NCBI GenBank assembly: GCA_030280995.1
Contig: JASXTE010000001.1
Span: 29,048,606-29,112,605, forward strand
Length of the DNA: 64,000 nt
Origin: Hemileia vastatrix
Lineage: Eukaryota; Basidiomycota; Pucciniomycetes; Pucciniales; Zaghouaniaceae
Direction of reading: 5' to 3'
The notes under the pieces: model-generated
Seen by the model: only the letters and a program-made list of their open reading frames with translations
Database searches by the model: none
What the model was told of the DNA's origin: nothing
Program-made: the position numbers and the translations under genes
In this document: in pieces, positions 21,996 through 33,368 of the stretch
How the letters are laid out: each line of letters begins with the position of its first letter
How positions within the stretch are numbered: the stretch's first letter is position 1

Positions 21996-24900
21996 CAAGT
22001 CAGGATCTGAATCATAATTATCAAGAATTGATTGCATAAATTCATCCTCAAGATCTACAATATAAATGCCATAAATGTTAATAATCTCTGATTCAGGAAC
22101 ATAAGCAGGATTATCATCATTATTAGGCAGAGGTACTCTAGATAACAGATCAACATTAGAGTGCAAGGTTCCTGCTCTATTTGTAATAGTCATCCGTCCT
22201 CTGTATTCTTGTACAGCTAATTGCCATCTAAACATGTGTCTATTATGAGTTTTCATGTTTAAGAGTGACTTAACTGCACTACAGTCAGTGATTAACTCAA
22301 ATTTTTGGTCCTCAAGGTAATAATGTAGGTTCTAAAGAGCCCATACTACTGCCAAGCATTCAAGTTGAGTAGCACCATATTTCAATTCAATACTTCTCAG
22401 AGTACGTGTAGTATAGCAGATTACTACTTCTGACATTTTTCCTTCAATAATTTGTTTTTAATGCAAAGCAGCACCCAGACCAATAAAACTTTCATCTGTA
22501 TATAATACAAAAGGTAATTGGAAATCTGGTAATCCCAATATAGGAGCTGTCATCAAACATTCTTTCAACTTATCAAAAGCCTGTTGTCTTTCATTGTTCC
22601 AAATGAAAGCTTCTGATTTCTTTATCAGTGTGGTCAAAGGTGCAGCAATTAATTGGTAGATTTTTTATATATTGTCTATAATAACCACACATGCCAAAAA
22701 AAGATTGTACATCCTTTACATTTTTAGGAATGCCAATATTCTTTATTGCAGCCATTTTATTTTGGTCTACACATATTTTCAAGCCAGATACAATATGACC
22801 AAGCACTTTTAAAGATTCAAACCCAAATTTACATTTTTTCAATGCAAGTGTCATTTTTATTTCATCCATTTTCTGAAATACCTTCTTTAAATGGATTAAC
22901 TTTTCATCATAAGTTTTAGAGAACACTATGATGTCATTGATGTATACCATTAACCATCCTTCAATCATTTCATTATGGAGTGTTATATCCATTAACTTCT
23001 GAAATACTGATGGAGCATTTTTTGGTCCAAATGGCATTCTGACATATTTATACATTCCCATGTGTATTGTTATCAACAAAAAGTTCTGTGAATTCTTTTC
23101 AACAGGAATTTGATGGTTCCCTTTATTTCCATCTAGGCAGCTTATATATTTAGCACCTTTAAGGGTAGCATGTATAGAGGCAATCCTTGGCAAGGAATAA
23201 ATATCATCTACTGTAAATGTATTTAATGCTCTATAATCACCACACAGTCTTGCTTTATCTTGATCATAAGAAATTAGCACTGGTGATATTACACAATATT
23301 TTGTTGTACTTTCAACCTTCTCAAGAATGTTCATATTCAATAACATCTTAATATTATCCTCTATGTCTTTCCTCTTCATTGGTGAAGCAGGGTATGGTTT
23401 CTTTTTAAGACTAGCAGGAATATTATCCATATCACAGGTTAAAATAATCTTCATTTCATGATTTTTTACAAGGCCAAGTGCATTTGTACCATGTGAAAAA
23501 GCCATTGGAAATGCTTTAATTAATTCCAAAATATTATTTTTCTCAGCTTTACTTATCTGAGTGCCAAATGATGCTTTTTAAATTTCTGTTTTCAGAATTT
23601 CCATCTCATTGGATTCTCTTCCTTTACACGGGGAATTTGTTACTGACTCAATGTGTAAGACTGTGTTAAAAGAATTTATTTTAAATTTCCTTTTACCATT
23701 CATGCCAATTGTAAAATTGTTATTAGCAGGGTCTAATTTCAAACCAATTTTAGTCAGAATATCATTTCCAATGATAAAACAGTTACTACAGTTAGTATTA
23801 TACATTACTACAAAGTCACAAGTTACTCTTACATAACCATGTTGATGCTTAAAGAAAACAGCAGCTTTGTATCTACCAATGGGGTGTAGTACTGATCCAA
23901 AACCTCTCCAATTTTTACTCTGAAGGGGTTCAAGCTTAGAATTATATTCACTATCAATTTTCTGTAATGTATTAGTAGAAACAACTGAACCAGCAGCTCC
24001 TGTGTCCAATACTATATTAACATTTTCACCAGAAATGATAGCTGGAACCATGATAGGCGTCATTTTAAAGTTATCAGCTTGTATATCTTTAATGATTTCA
24101 GCATCCTCAAAATTCATTAAAGATTCATTTGAGTCCATATTTAATATTGGTTTTTTAAAGATGGACAAATCATCTTCCAACATACAGACTTCATTTTCAT
24201 CACTATAGAGATATTGCTGTCATAATCACTTGATTATTTACTTTTTTCAGTTTCAGATTCAGATTCACGTTGATTTTAAACAATATTTATATTTTTCTCA
24301 CATTTGTGACCTTTAACCCAAAGTTTGTTACACTTATAACAAGTATTTGTTTCAAACTCTTTAGGTACTACTGGTGCAATAGGTTTTTTCTGCTTCTCCT
24401 GAAGTGTTTTTGAATGCTGATTTTTCACAGGTTCAACATTTTATTTCTAGGTGGAATACCTTGATTCATACTTATGGTTTAATAATATTTCATTGCAAAT
24501 ATTAATAAAGTCAGAATATTCAGTAACATTTAATGTTCTAGCTACAAAAATGTCTCTGACAGCTACAGGTAATTTATATATTATCTTATCTTTCCAAAAG
24601 TTAAAATCCATATTAGGCTCAATAACTTTAAATATTTTATTTAAATTCATTAAAAATACCATAGGTTTGTCACCATTCAACAGATTGTACCTAGTTTTCT
24701 CATAAAGTCTCTGCTGAGTAAGTCTGAATTTAGAACCTCCAAATTGTTTTTCAATAAGTTGTTTCCATTCAGTCCAAGAGTAATCTTTACCCTCACTCAA
24801 TACAGCTTCAAACCATAATAAAGCAACATCTTTAAATAAAGAAATTAATTTTGATGTTATTTCTTCATCTGGTAACTTATATGAGAATTTCAAGTTGTCA

Positions 24901-26374
24901 ATTCTTTGAATAAAATGTTGCCAATCAGAGCTGGCTTCCCCATCATAAGTTGGGTACTGATCTATCTTAGGCCAGTTCTTCTGATTGGCTTTTATCTCAC
25001 TAGCTTAGGTAAATTCAATAACTCATTTACTCTTGATAAATGGTCTTGTATTTCCTCCTGTATGGATTTGTGACTTACATTTTCAGATTTGACACTACCA
25101 CAAGATGGTTTTAGTTGTGGTGGTATAGCAAAGGAATGAGATTCACTTTTGCCAATGAAAGGATTATTGTTATATTGAGTATACTTATGATTATCCTGGT
25201 TCATTAGTAGATTGGCAGTTTCAATCTAAACTTTAGTTAATCTTTGTAGTAGCTCAGAGACACTTTTATTAGTCTGGGCAAAAGATAACTTAGTTCTTGA
25301 TTCAGTTTTTAACAAGTGTGCTTCATACAATTTTTCCAACTCACAGAATTTGTTTGAAAGTTCACTATATTTGCTACTCAATGAATCATATTTAATAGTT
25401 AGAGACATATGTTCTTTCTCTAATTCTCCATTAAGAGTTTCCAGTTAAGAAATATTTAAGGTCAAGGATGAAATTGTATCACTAGTGAGCTTAACTGTCT
25501 GTTCCTCACAATCAGTCATTCTATTCCACAATGCTGAAACAATTCTATGGAAAGTTGGATTATTGTTAAAATACTTCATGTCTTCCTTTTCAATTCTCTC
25601 ACTATCCTGTGAACTTCTCATCTCACTAGTAGTAATTGGTGGCAACTGAGGAGTAACTGTATTATTATTATGAATAGTACTGTTATTGTGGACAAAAGAC
25701 AAGTCAGGTGTATCTACATCAAAACCTAAATTTCTTACATCCTCCTCTATTTTCTGCACAGATTTAACATCAATAGGATTACCTATATTGTAATTATCAG
25801 TATTGTGTTCAATCTGAGAGGGTAATCTACTTACCATGGGATAGATTCCAGTCCTGATTTTTGGCGCTTTTTTCCTTTGTATGGGTGAACTGAGGAAGTC
25901 TGATGAGGTGGTGGATCCCTGTTGCAGCTGTGGCTGGTCCATTGTTGATGGAACCAGTCCCACTTCCATATGCTACGAGGATTTTCTCCTGGGAGTGATG
26001 TGACCCGCCTTGGATAGGGGGTTGCTGACTTGGTTGACTTGGTTGGCCTCCCTTTAGCTCTGCCAGTGTCTGATTCATTTGTTGAAACCCTACCTTGCAA
26101 TTGTTTTGAAATTTCTCTACCTCTTTGAGCATGAGTTACTTGGATTCTTCCAATTTCAAAACCTGTTTGGCCAAGTAGGATAGTTGATCCTGAAAAGGAA
26201 GAGATGTCTTTTTTATGGTTATCTTTTTTAAAAGGGCATCTTTTCACTCTATGCTCATTTTCTCAACCTGGGGGTATGACTGACCCTCCATGGTTGTCCT
26301 GGATAGTTTTTGTTAGCTTTAGACCTGGTATTATAAGCAGGCTTTTCACTTACACTGTCCTGAGGAGCACTCAT
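21991..26374 (-). pseudogene. Gag-Pol of element B (N-terminal and central part)
   Basis: The gag start at 26374 encodes MSAPQDSVSE as in A. Gag is broken near 25975, 25440, 25210, 25010 and 24440 by stops or frame changes. The knuckle near 24330 is eroded. The in-frame TAA after the knuckle (AAA TAA TCA AGT, near 24235) is identical to that in A. Protease DTGAAGS lies at about 24000. RT spans 23529-22591, but the active site reads YINDII instead of YIDDII, which removes a catalytic Asp. RNase H (22560-22300) has several stops. The tail of pol lies at 11653-13140 beyond element A. Confidence 0.9.
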
Positions 26375-27269
26375 ATTGTTAATAATGACAATATATCACG
26401 TCTACAGAAAGGAAAAACTCTATGGAATTAGTAGACAAAAAGTATTAGCAATTTTATTACTAATAAAAAAAGCAATGAAGCTTAACCTGAATTTATATCA
26501 TTATTTATTTTAATAAAATATAAGAAAAATTCAAAAAAATCTGTTAAAAATATAATAATAAGTTTAACTAGACCTTTATAAGGGTTAATTATTAGCTTAC
26601 CAAGCTTTAACCAAATACCATTTTAATTGGGTGTTATATTGGTATCCAAATACCAAGTGAAATCGGGTTTATATTGGGTACAATTACTACTGTAAATACA
26701 TAATTTTTATGATATAAAATTAGTACAATTATTATAAGGATTATTTTCCGCAATTACTGAGTTATGATGACCCACTAATATGCAGCAGACGCAAATATTA
26801 GGGGGTGTCAGTTCTGGCAAATCCGCACTTAACTTAAGTGCGGATTTCAAACCAAATCAGCACTTAAATTTTGCAAAAAAGTCACTTAATTTAAAAATGG
26901 GTGTCAGTTCTGACCTCAAATCAGCACTTTTTTTGTGATTTTTTTTTCAAAACCACATGTTGGCCACATTATCCCTTTCTTTCCCATACCATTTTGTACT
27001 CTCCAAATGTCCTCTTTGTGTACTTCATTCACTTGGGTTGGTATTTTGGTTTGTTGCATATTCATTTTTTTTGGAATTTACGGTGAAAATCTTTTTTTTG
27101 GATGGCTCATTGGTTTTCTTTCACCAGCTCAACATGAAATCACATATTTTGTCAGTGATTTTTTTTCTTTCATCACTCATATCCTTTTCATCCTCTCCTC
27201 AAACATCACTCAAATATTTTTGTTACTTTTTTTTTCTCAACTCATCTCACCAGGTAAGTCTTTTTTTTT

Positions 27270-27480
27270 CTTTTTTCTTGTTTTTTATTTGCTAATCATG
27301 AATTTTTTTATTTTGCTTTTTTGCTTTTTTGTTTTTTTTTTGTTTTTTTTTTGTTTTTTTGTTTTTTTTTTTTTTTTTTTTTTTTTGTTTTTTTGTTTTT
27401 TTTTTTTTTGTAAGTCCTTTTTTTTTATTTTCAAGGTTAGACTAACTTTTTTTTTTTCTCTTTTTTCTCTTTTTTTTTTT
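27270..27480 (+). repeat. Near-pure poly-T tract
   Basis: Long T runs broken by single G, C or A residues. The reverse strand gives Lys-rich open frames that are composition artefacts. Confidence 0.9.
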
Positions 27481-27489
27481 CTTTTTTTT

Positions 27490-27750
27490 CTCTCCTTCAC
27501 CCTCTTTAGCTGCCTCATTTCACCCCTTTTCCTCTCTCTTTACCTGCCTTTCACCCTCCTTGGCTGTCCCAAATCCCCCCTTCCCCCCCTCTTTAGGTGC
27601 CTCAAGACCCCCCCTTCCCCTCTCTTTAGCCACCTCATCACCCCCCCTTCCCCTCTCTTTAGGTGCCTCAACACTCCCCCCTTCTCCTCTCTTTAACTGC
27701 CTCAAATTCCCCCTTCCCCCCTTCCACTTCCCTTTAGCCACCTCTACCCC
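27490..27750 (+). repeat. C-rich minisatellite, about 33-bp units
   Basis: Repeats of CCTCTCTTTAGGTGCCTCA plus a C-run spacer recur about every 33 bp (clearest at 27590-27700). Because the period is near a multiple of three, one frame stays open as an imperfect 11-residue repeat (LFRCLKTPPSP type). I regard the frame as a by-product of the period, not as proof of coding. Confidence 0.8.
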
Positions 27751-27758
27751 CCCTTCTT

Positions 27759-27786
27759 AACAAACAATCGCTAATGATTGTTTGTT
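27759..27786. repeat. Central palindrome of X2
   Basis: Arms AACAAACAAT and ATTGTTTGTT are separated by an 8-nt loop CGCTAATG. It sits exactly between the C-rich and G-rich arrays. X1 has a similar palindrome at 3592-3625, also with an 8-nt loop (AGGTAATG). Confidence 0.85.
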
Positions 27787-27789
27787 GAG

Positions 27790-28075
27790 GAGGAGGAGCT
27801 AGTGATGGTTTAAGGGGAGTGTAAGGGGGGGGGGTTTAAGGGGCTAAAGAGGGGGGGAAAGGAGGGGGGTTTTGTACATGTAAAGAGGGGTAAAAGGGGG
27901 GGTTTTAAGGTAACTAAGGGAGGAAGTTTGGGGGGGTTTTGTAGCAATTAAGGAGGGGGTTTCAGGGGGATTTTAAGACAGGCAAGGAGGGGATTTGAGG
28001 ATGGTTTTGAGGCAAGAAGGGAGCGAATTTAGAGGTGATTTCAGAGAAAGAAAGGGGTGGAAAGGGTACTGTAAT
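27790..28075. repeat. G-rich minisatellite, inverted relative to the C-rich array
   Basis: Units such as AAGGAGGGGGTTTCAGGG spaced about 33-35 bp. Their reverse complement resembles the C-rich units at 27490-27750. Each unit carries one or two G runs of 4-10, so G-quadruplexes are possible. Sequence decays towards the right end. Confidence 0.75.
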
Positions 28076-28373
28076 GAGAGTTAAAGAGGGGTTACCTATT
28101 TTTCAAAAACACATACTAAAATGTAACATTTTTTTTTTGGCAGATTTTTAGAAAAAAAAAACTTTTACATTCTTTTAAGGTCTTTCCCTGTAAATTACAA
28201 AACAAAAAAGGTTTAGATATTAACTTTTAATATTTCTTAAAAATAATTTTACATTTTACTGAATTAATTTTTTTTAACTTTATTTGTTCTGAGATTTCTT
28301 ATATAGAGGATTCCACAATAGGATTCATATTGATAGGAATGATTCCAATTTTCTTACTTTTGGTATATTCTAA

Positions 28374-28618
28374 TATATCAATCCAATAGCTGGCCAACTA
28401 ATACCATCTCCAGCTAAAATCAAAGGACATGGTTCATATTTTCCAGACCACCAGTGCATCATTAATTTTGGTTTGGGAAATGGTATCATCGAAACTATTT
28501 GGAATTCTTCTAAGGATAATCATCAAATGACCAAAGCTCCTCCTGTTTTGGAATCCTGTCAAGATTTAACACATTTTGGTTGCTCATTTCAAATCAGTCA
28601 TAAGTTGATTCAAAGAAA
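28374..28618 (+). pseudogene. Gene X fragment, copy 2 (unknown function)
   Basis: Open frame of about 80 codons starting YINPIAGQLIPSPAKIKGHG, then YFPDHQCIINFGLGNGIIE, TIWNSSKDNHQ, KAPPVLES and QISHKLIQRK. It matches the fragment at 6183-6430 and is better preserved. It ends where element C begins, so the 3' part is lost. I do not recognise the family. Conserved Gly, Pro and aromatic positions suggest a folded domain. It belongs to X2, or is cargo in it. Confidence 0.5.
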
Positions 28619-31411
28619 GGGATCCAATTTTATGCCATACTTGGTTAAAATATCATTCCCTACAATAAACCAATTGCTTAAGTTATCATTCTTCATGACA
28701 ACAAAATCACAAATAGCTCTTACAAAACCATGGTTATATTTAAAAAACACTGTGGCTTTGTATTTACCAATGGGGGACAAAACAGAGCCATAACCTCTCC
28801 AATTTTCAGAAATGATAGGCATCAGTTTTGATTTATAGTCTTGATCCACTGAAGCAAGTGCTCTTTCAGAAACTACACTTCCTCCAGATCCAGAATCCAG
28901 AACAACTTCTATGCTGGTTCCATTAATCAAGACTGGTGCCTTAAGAGGGGCAATAAAAATTGAGTTATCCTCAATGTTCTTTATGATCTCAGCATCTTCA
29001 ACTGTAGATAAAGCATTATTATCAATATCAATAGTTTTTAAATAATGAATATCCTCTTCCAACATCAAGATTTCTTGTTGAGATTCATATGAAATATTGC
29101 TGGCACAATCACTTGATGTATCATCCAGTGCTACTGTGTCATCAGCATGCTCCTCTGTTTGTTCTACAAGATTTATCTTCTTGTCCCAAACATGGCCTTT
29201 CTGCCAAGGCTTGTTGCACTTGAAGCAAGTGTTTGTTGCATACTTCTTTGGTGCAACAGGGGCAGAAGGTTTACCAACCTTTTCCAGAGGTTTCTGTTGG
29301 TAAGTGGAGGGTTTCTGCAAAGGGGTCCTAGGAATGAATCTTCTGGCATCATACTTATTGTTTAGAAAGATCTCATTGCAATTATTAATGAAAGAAGAGG
29401 GTTCTTTGGAGAACTCAGTCCTATCCACTATCAAGTCTCTTAGACACATTGGTAATTTATAAAGTATCCTGTCCTTCCATAAATCAAACTCCATATTTGG
29501 GTCCATTGCCCTTAAGATTTTTACAAGTTTCATTAAAAAATCAATAGGTTTATCAGTAGAAGAGCTATATCTACTTTCCTCATACTGCCTTTGTTGAGCC
29601 ATTCTGAACTTGGAGCCACTAAATTGTGCTTTAATTAATTTCTTCCAATCCTCCCATGAGTAGTCATTCCCATCCAGGAGAACAGATTCATACCACATTA
29701 GGGCAACATTAGTGAACAAAGAAATTAACTTGGACACAATTTCCTCATCTGGGAGTTTGTAAGAATTTTTTAAGTTATCAATTCTTCAAATAAATTGTTG
29801 CCAATCAGAGGAAGAATCACCATCAAATGTAGGATATTGGTCAAGTTTTGGCCAATTCTTTTGATTTGAAGGAGTCTCCTTAGTACTAGTTTGTTAATGA
29901 GTAAGAAGAAGCTGTAATTTTTCTAATTGGGCTGTAATCTCATTGTTTAATCCTTCTGTTGAAGATCCTGGTGCATCATCAGTTTTTGATGGAAACTCAG
30001 TTTTATCAACAGGTATTTCTGAAGCTATTTTTACTTTAGATGAAATAGCCACAGGTAATATTTGAGCATCCTGCATTATATTTTCCTTCACAGAAATGTC
30101 AGAATATTTCTGGTCATTCAACATTGAGTTCAATTTTCCTTCAATGGTTGTTAGTCTTGTTTTCATTCTTGGAAGACTAGATAAACTCTCATTGAAAGTT
30201 GCAAAAGATAACTGATTTTTATTTTGAAAAGATGACAAATGGTCATTCAATCTTTTCAGATTCATCTTATCTATCTCCACCTCCTGGCAACAGGCAGATA
30301 GAGTATCTTTTAGTTTAGACAAATCATTTTTTATATTTTGCCATAAAGCAACTTTCTTTTCATGGGTTGCTTTGTAATGAGACAATTCATCAGAGACTCT
30401 CTGTGATTCACTTCTTAATTCTTGATAAACCTGATTGGTTAACAAGCTATTATATCTCTGTGTCAATTGCATATTGTTCATTATATGATTTTTTTTGGCA
30501 ATAATATCTCTCAAGTACTCATTATTAATACTTGCTACATCTGGAGTGTTTCTCAATAAGGAAACTGAGTAACTTTCCAGACTCTCATAGAACTCAGGGT
30601 CAAGAGTTTTATCAATTACAGCCATATCAGGGTTAATCATTGAGGTAGCAATTAAAAGTAATGGATTAGATACATGAGTTATCTGTCTACTGCTCCCAGC
30701 CTCTACTGGTCTCAAGGTGTCTTCTTCCCTCTCAGATTTACCTGAAAGAACAGAATCAGCCACAAGAAAAGGCACTTGAGAATCAATAGAGGTTCGTACC
30801 AAGGTTTTCTGGGTATCACCATATTGGGCTTTCTTCTTCTTTTGCCTCCTTGATAGGGGTGGGGAGGTGTGGGGTTGACCTGGTTGGGCCTTGACGGACC
30901 TGCCTGAGGTAACTGATGCTGATTTTGAGACAGATAGTCCCACTGAGTGTTTAACCAGTCCCACTGCCACTTGGACACTTCCACCTTTTCTTGGGACTGG
31001 GGAGCCAATTGTTGTTGATCCTTGGGAGGAAGAGGTTTCTTCTTCTCTTGAAGAAAGGTATCTATCCTTCTCACCTTTTCTTCCAGAGCATCTACCCTAG
31101 CCTTTAGTCTCAAGTTTTCTGTCCTTAGCTCCTTTATGTGAGTTAACAGATTCTTTACCTGTTGAGTCAATGGAATCTTTTTTATCCTGAAGCCTTTTGG
31201 AAGCTCTTCTGGTGGGTTTATCATAGGCTTCTGATCCTGAGTTGTGTCCACTAGGATTTCTACTTCTTCCATCTCTACATCCTGTTTGGGGCAAGGATTT
31301 ATTAGTCTGAGAAATTCTTCTTGTTAAAGGAGAACTTACCGAAGTAGGCTCATCATAATCGATCAAGTCTAGTTCTTCTTCACGTGCAGCAGAACCACTT
31401 TTGTCAGTCAT
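28619..31411 (-). pseudogene. Gag and protease of element C
   Basis: One frame from the ATG at 31411, with a stop at 31097, then open 30970-29894, stops near 29890-29780, and open 29737-28610. An acidic lead (REEELDLIDYDE) is followed by a coiled-coil middle. The Gag core is SKLISLFTNVALMWYESVLL with WKKLIKAQFSGSKF. The zinc knuckle is CFKCNKPWQKGHVW, in which the last Cys is Trp, so zinc binding is probably lost. Protease has EVVLDSGSGGSVVS (DSG in place of DTG) near 28900. Unlike A and B, no stop separates gag from protease. It ends in the middle of the protease-RT linker. Confidence 0.85.
30712..31272 (-). CDS. Conserved +1-frame ORF overlapping gag (C)
   Basis: This 186-codon frame runs +1 to gag, as in A. 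It contains LPKGFRIKKIPLTQQVKNLL, a coiled coil with LRLKARVDALEEKV, then EVSKWQWDWLNTQW, HPYQGGKRRRK and RKPW. The gag frame has a stop (31097) inside this stretch, so here the +1 frame is the better preserved one. The sequence after KPW is TTGGTACGA instead of the TTGGTAAGT of A and E, so the possible donor is weaker. Confidence 0.6.
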   Translation of the reverse strand: MEEVEILVDTTQDQKPMINPPEELPKGFRIKKIPLTQQVKNLLTHIKELRTENLRLKARVDALEEKVRRIDTFLQEKKKPLPPKDQQQLAPQSQEKVEVSKWQWDWLNTQWDYLSQNQHQLPQAGPSRPNQVNPTPPHPYQGGKRRRKPNMVIPRKPWYEPLLILKCLFLWLILFFQVNLRGKKTP

Positions 31412-31639
31412 TTTAAAATTTTACTGAAAGAAGAAAAGAGACAATAAGATTAATTAGTCTTTATTTTTGATTTTTATTTAACAAAATAAAAAATAAAAAA
31501 TCTTTTTAGGATAAAAATCAACTAAATAAAATTAATTTATTAATTCAAAAAATAATTTAAAACCATGATTATAATATAATCAACTGTAGAAATAAATTAA
31601 AATTTTTATTGATAATTTTAATTAATTATTTTCAGGATT

Positions 31640-32110
31640 TAAATCAACTAATTTATTACCAGGACTTATTGTCAACTGAAGTAATCAAATATGAATTTTT
31701 ATTAGTTTAACAAAATTTTATTAAACTGATCACTTAACTACCAGGACTTAATGTCAACTGAAGTAATTAAATATGAATTTTCATTTTAAAATTTTATTAA
31801 GCTGATCACTTAACTACCAGGACTTAATGTCAACTGAAGTAATTAAATATGAGTTTTATTAATTAAAAAAATTTATTTAACTACCAGGACTCAAAGTCAA
31901 CTGAAGTAATTAAATATTAATTATATATTAATTAAAAATATTATTGTCAGGACAATTTGTCAACTGGAGCAATTAAAATTTAAATTAATCAGGACAAATG
32001 TCAACTGAAAAAACTATAATAATTAATATTAAAATATAATTATTTTATTACTTCTGGGACTAAGAACACTTATTGCTCTATTATGGTCAACCAGGAAAAA
32101 TAAAAAAAAT
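31640..32110 (-). repeat. Tandem imperfect repeats in the leader of C
   Basis: The block CCAGGACTTAATGTCAACTG (plus strand) recurs at 31659, 31741, 31817 and 31883, with shorter relatives at 31947, 31989 and about 32056. Spacing is about 82, 76, 66, 64 and 42 bp. On the sense strand this is CAGTTGACATTAAGTCCTGG. The D leader (51120-51310) has related ATGGTCAACCA and CTAGGACTAAG blocks. The position between primer site and gag suggests a packaging or translation-control element. Confidence 0.7.
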
Positions 32111-32308
32111 ATAATAATAAAAATAAATTCCAAATTACCAGACACGTTCCCTTTGTAAAATGAGCAAATTAATTCCACTTACAGAGTGCTGAGTAAAAGG
32201 AAAATACGTAGCAAATGAAGAGTGAAGAGTAACCCACAAATAGTAATGTCAATAATTACCACAATATATACGACATTTAGTCAATATATGAACCTAATTT
32301 TTGGAGCG

Positions 32309-32339
32309 CGGTTCAATTCCCGTTTGCAGCAAACTTTTT
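32309..32339 (-). promoter_or_regulatory. tRNA-like primer binding region of C
   Basis: The plus strand carries GGTTCAATTCCCG followed by TTTGCAGC, which resembles a tRNA T-arm and 3' acceptor strand. It lies a few bases from the LTR inner edge (32340), exactly where the minus-strand primer site belongs. The CCA-pairing TGG is not preserved (TTT instead). Complementarity appears to extend into the T arm, longer than a usual 18-nt site. Confidence 0.5.
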
Positions 32340-33260
32340 TGTCACGTGACGTATGAGGTTTGTCGTTTTTGTCGCTTTATCGTCCTTACAGGTACTCGAA
32401 TGCCGATGGTACCTTCAATTACGCCCTCAAATCACAATGCGCCGCCAATAATTTGTGAAGGCCCTCAATTGTCAAGGAGTACTTTTGGTCTAGAAGCTTG
32501 GTTCAAGGTTTTCATGGGATTTTTAAAGGTTTATAGGTCTCTCAACAAAAAGGTACATATTTCTAAAATCAATTTGATTAATTCACTCAAATATAAGAGG
32601 TAGATTTAAGATACCAATATAAATTATAGATTAGAATTACGATGTTGTAAATACTAAAGTTATAAAATATAGAAATAAATGTAGTGTTGTAATTGTAATA
32701 GTAATGAAAGTGATAAATAGAATGGTCTGAAAAGCACAAAGTAAGAGGCCTTTTATAGGCAAAACATGAGGGAATAAAATATACGGAATTTACACCATGT
32801 ATTGTAAGAATGTGAGTAAATAAATGACTGAAAGGAGTACATATATGACATAAGAATTAAATAAATGGTACGTCAACAAGGACATCAAATTTATTAGCAA
32901 TAAAGTTTGAGTTCCTTGGACTGTAACAATAAATTACACAATAATTAATTAATTATATGACTTTCACAGGATTCCAGATCTCTCACTGAGGTAATATAAT
33001 TAATTTAAAGTTTTTTTATTATAATTTTATTTTTAAATTCTATTCCCATTGACTTATACCATTGAGCACGGTGTTAGGGAGTACAGTTGCAAGGGAAATT
33101 TTATTTACATTAATTAATTATACTACTTATTGTACTTAACTAGTTAATTGTAAGTAATACTTAAGTAGATAATTAATTATTAGTAAGAAGAAGGGGCGTG
33201 GCTTCAACTTAGTAAAATAATTAATTATTTTACCTGTTAAGTCTAGTAGCCTGGCTGACA
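32340..33260 (-). repeat. 5' LTR of element C
   Basis: On the minus strand it begins TGTCAGCCAGGCTACTAG (33260) and ends CACGTGACA (32340), 921 bp. GCCTATAAAAGGCC (32746-32759, minus strand) is a good TATA box; D's LTR has GCCTATATAAAGGCC in the matching place. Confidence 0.75.
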
Positions 33261-33368
33261 GATAAAGTCTCCATTAATTCATAAGTATTATATAGTTTTT
33301 TTTATGAATAGTTTTAATCTTCTATTATTTTAAGTACTTTTTTAAATCAATATGCTTCCAAGCCCTTT

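Larger units (their letters stand above)
21991..26800 (-). mobile_element. Chromovirus copy B, 5' part
   Basis: Minus-strand gag and most of pol, then about 430 bp of the 5' leader. The leader aligns with that of A up to the AAATATT before 26801, where X2 begins. The primer binding site and 5' LTR of B are not seen in the window, so the insertion of X2 or a deletion removed them. Confidence 0.9.
26801..28618 (+). mobile_element. Harbinger-type element X2, truncated
   Basis: It starts GGGGGTGTCAGTTCTGGC after TTA (26798-26800). It then has GCACTTAA-type subterminal repeats (inverted AAGTGCGGATTT pair at 26826-26850), a T-rich segment with CTCATCTCACCAGGTAAGTC, a C-rich minisatellite, a palindrome, a G-rich minisatellite and a gene X fragment. 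It ends abruptly at 28618 against element C, and no right-hand terminal repeat was found. No transposase core is present, so it would be non-autonomous. Confidence 0.6.
28619..33260 (-). mobile_element. Ty3/Gypsy element C, 3'-truncated
   Basis: The minus-strand order is 5' LTR (33260-32340), tRNA-like primer site, repeat-bearing leader, gag from 31411, protease, then an abrupt end at 28619 next to gene X. RT, integrase and the 3' LTR are missing. It is related to, but clearly diverged from, the A/B/E family, and closer to D in its leader repeats and LTR start (TGTCAGCCAGGCTA). Confidence 0.85.

Noticed and set aside
26801..26812. X2 as a Gypsy LTR because it contains TGTCAG
   Set aside because: The TGTCAG is preceded by GGGGG and a TTA target, the inverted partner is in X1, and no primer site or LTR copy follows.
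27285..27741. Lys-rich, Gly-rich and Phe-rich open frames around the T-run and minisatellite
   Set aside because: They arise from homopolymers and a repeat period near a multiple of three; no conserved domain.
27790..28075. Telomeric repeat tract
   Set aside because: Units are about 33 bp and not a short telomere hexamer or similar; the array lies inside a transposon with an inverted partner.
31640..32110. CRISPR-like array
   Set aside because: Spacing shrinks, repeats are imperfect and A/T-rich, and the place is a retrotransposon leader.
32309..32339. A functional tRNA gene
   Set aside because: Only the T-arm and acceptor side are present, the T stem is imperfect and no D or anticodon arm precedes it; the position fits a primer site.
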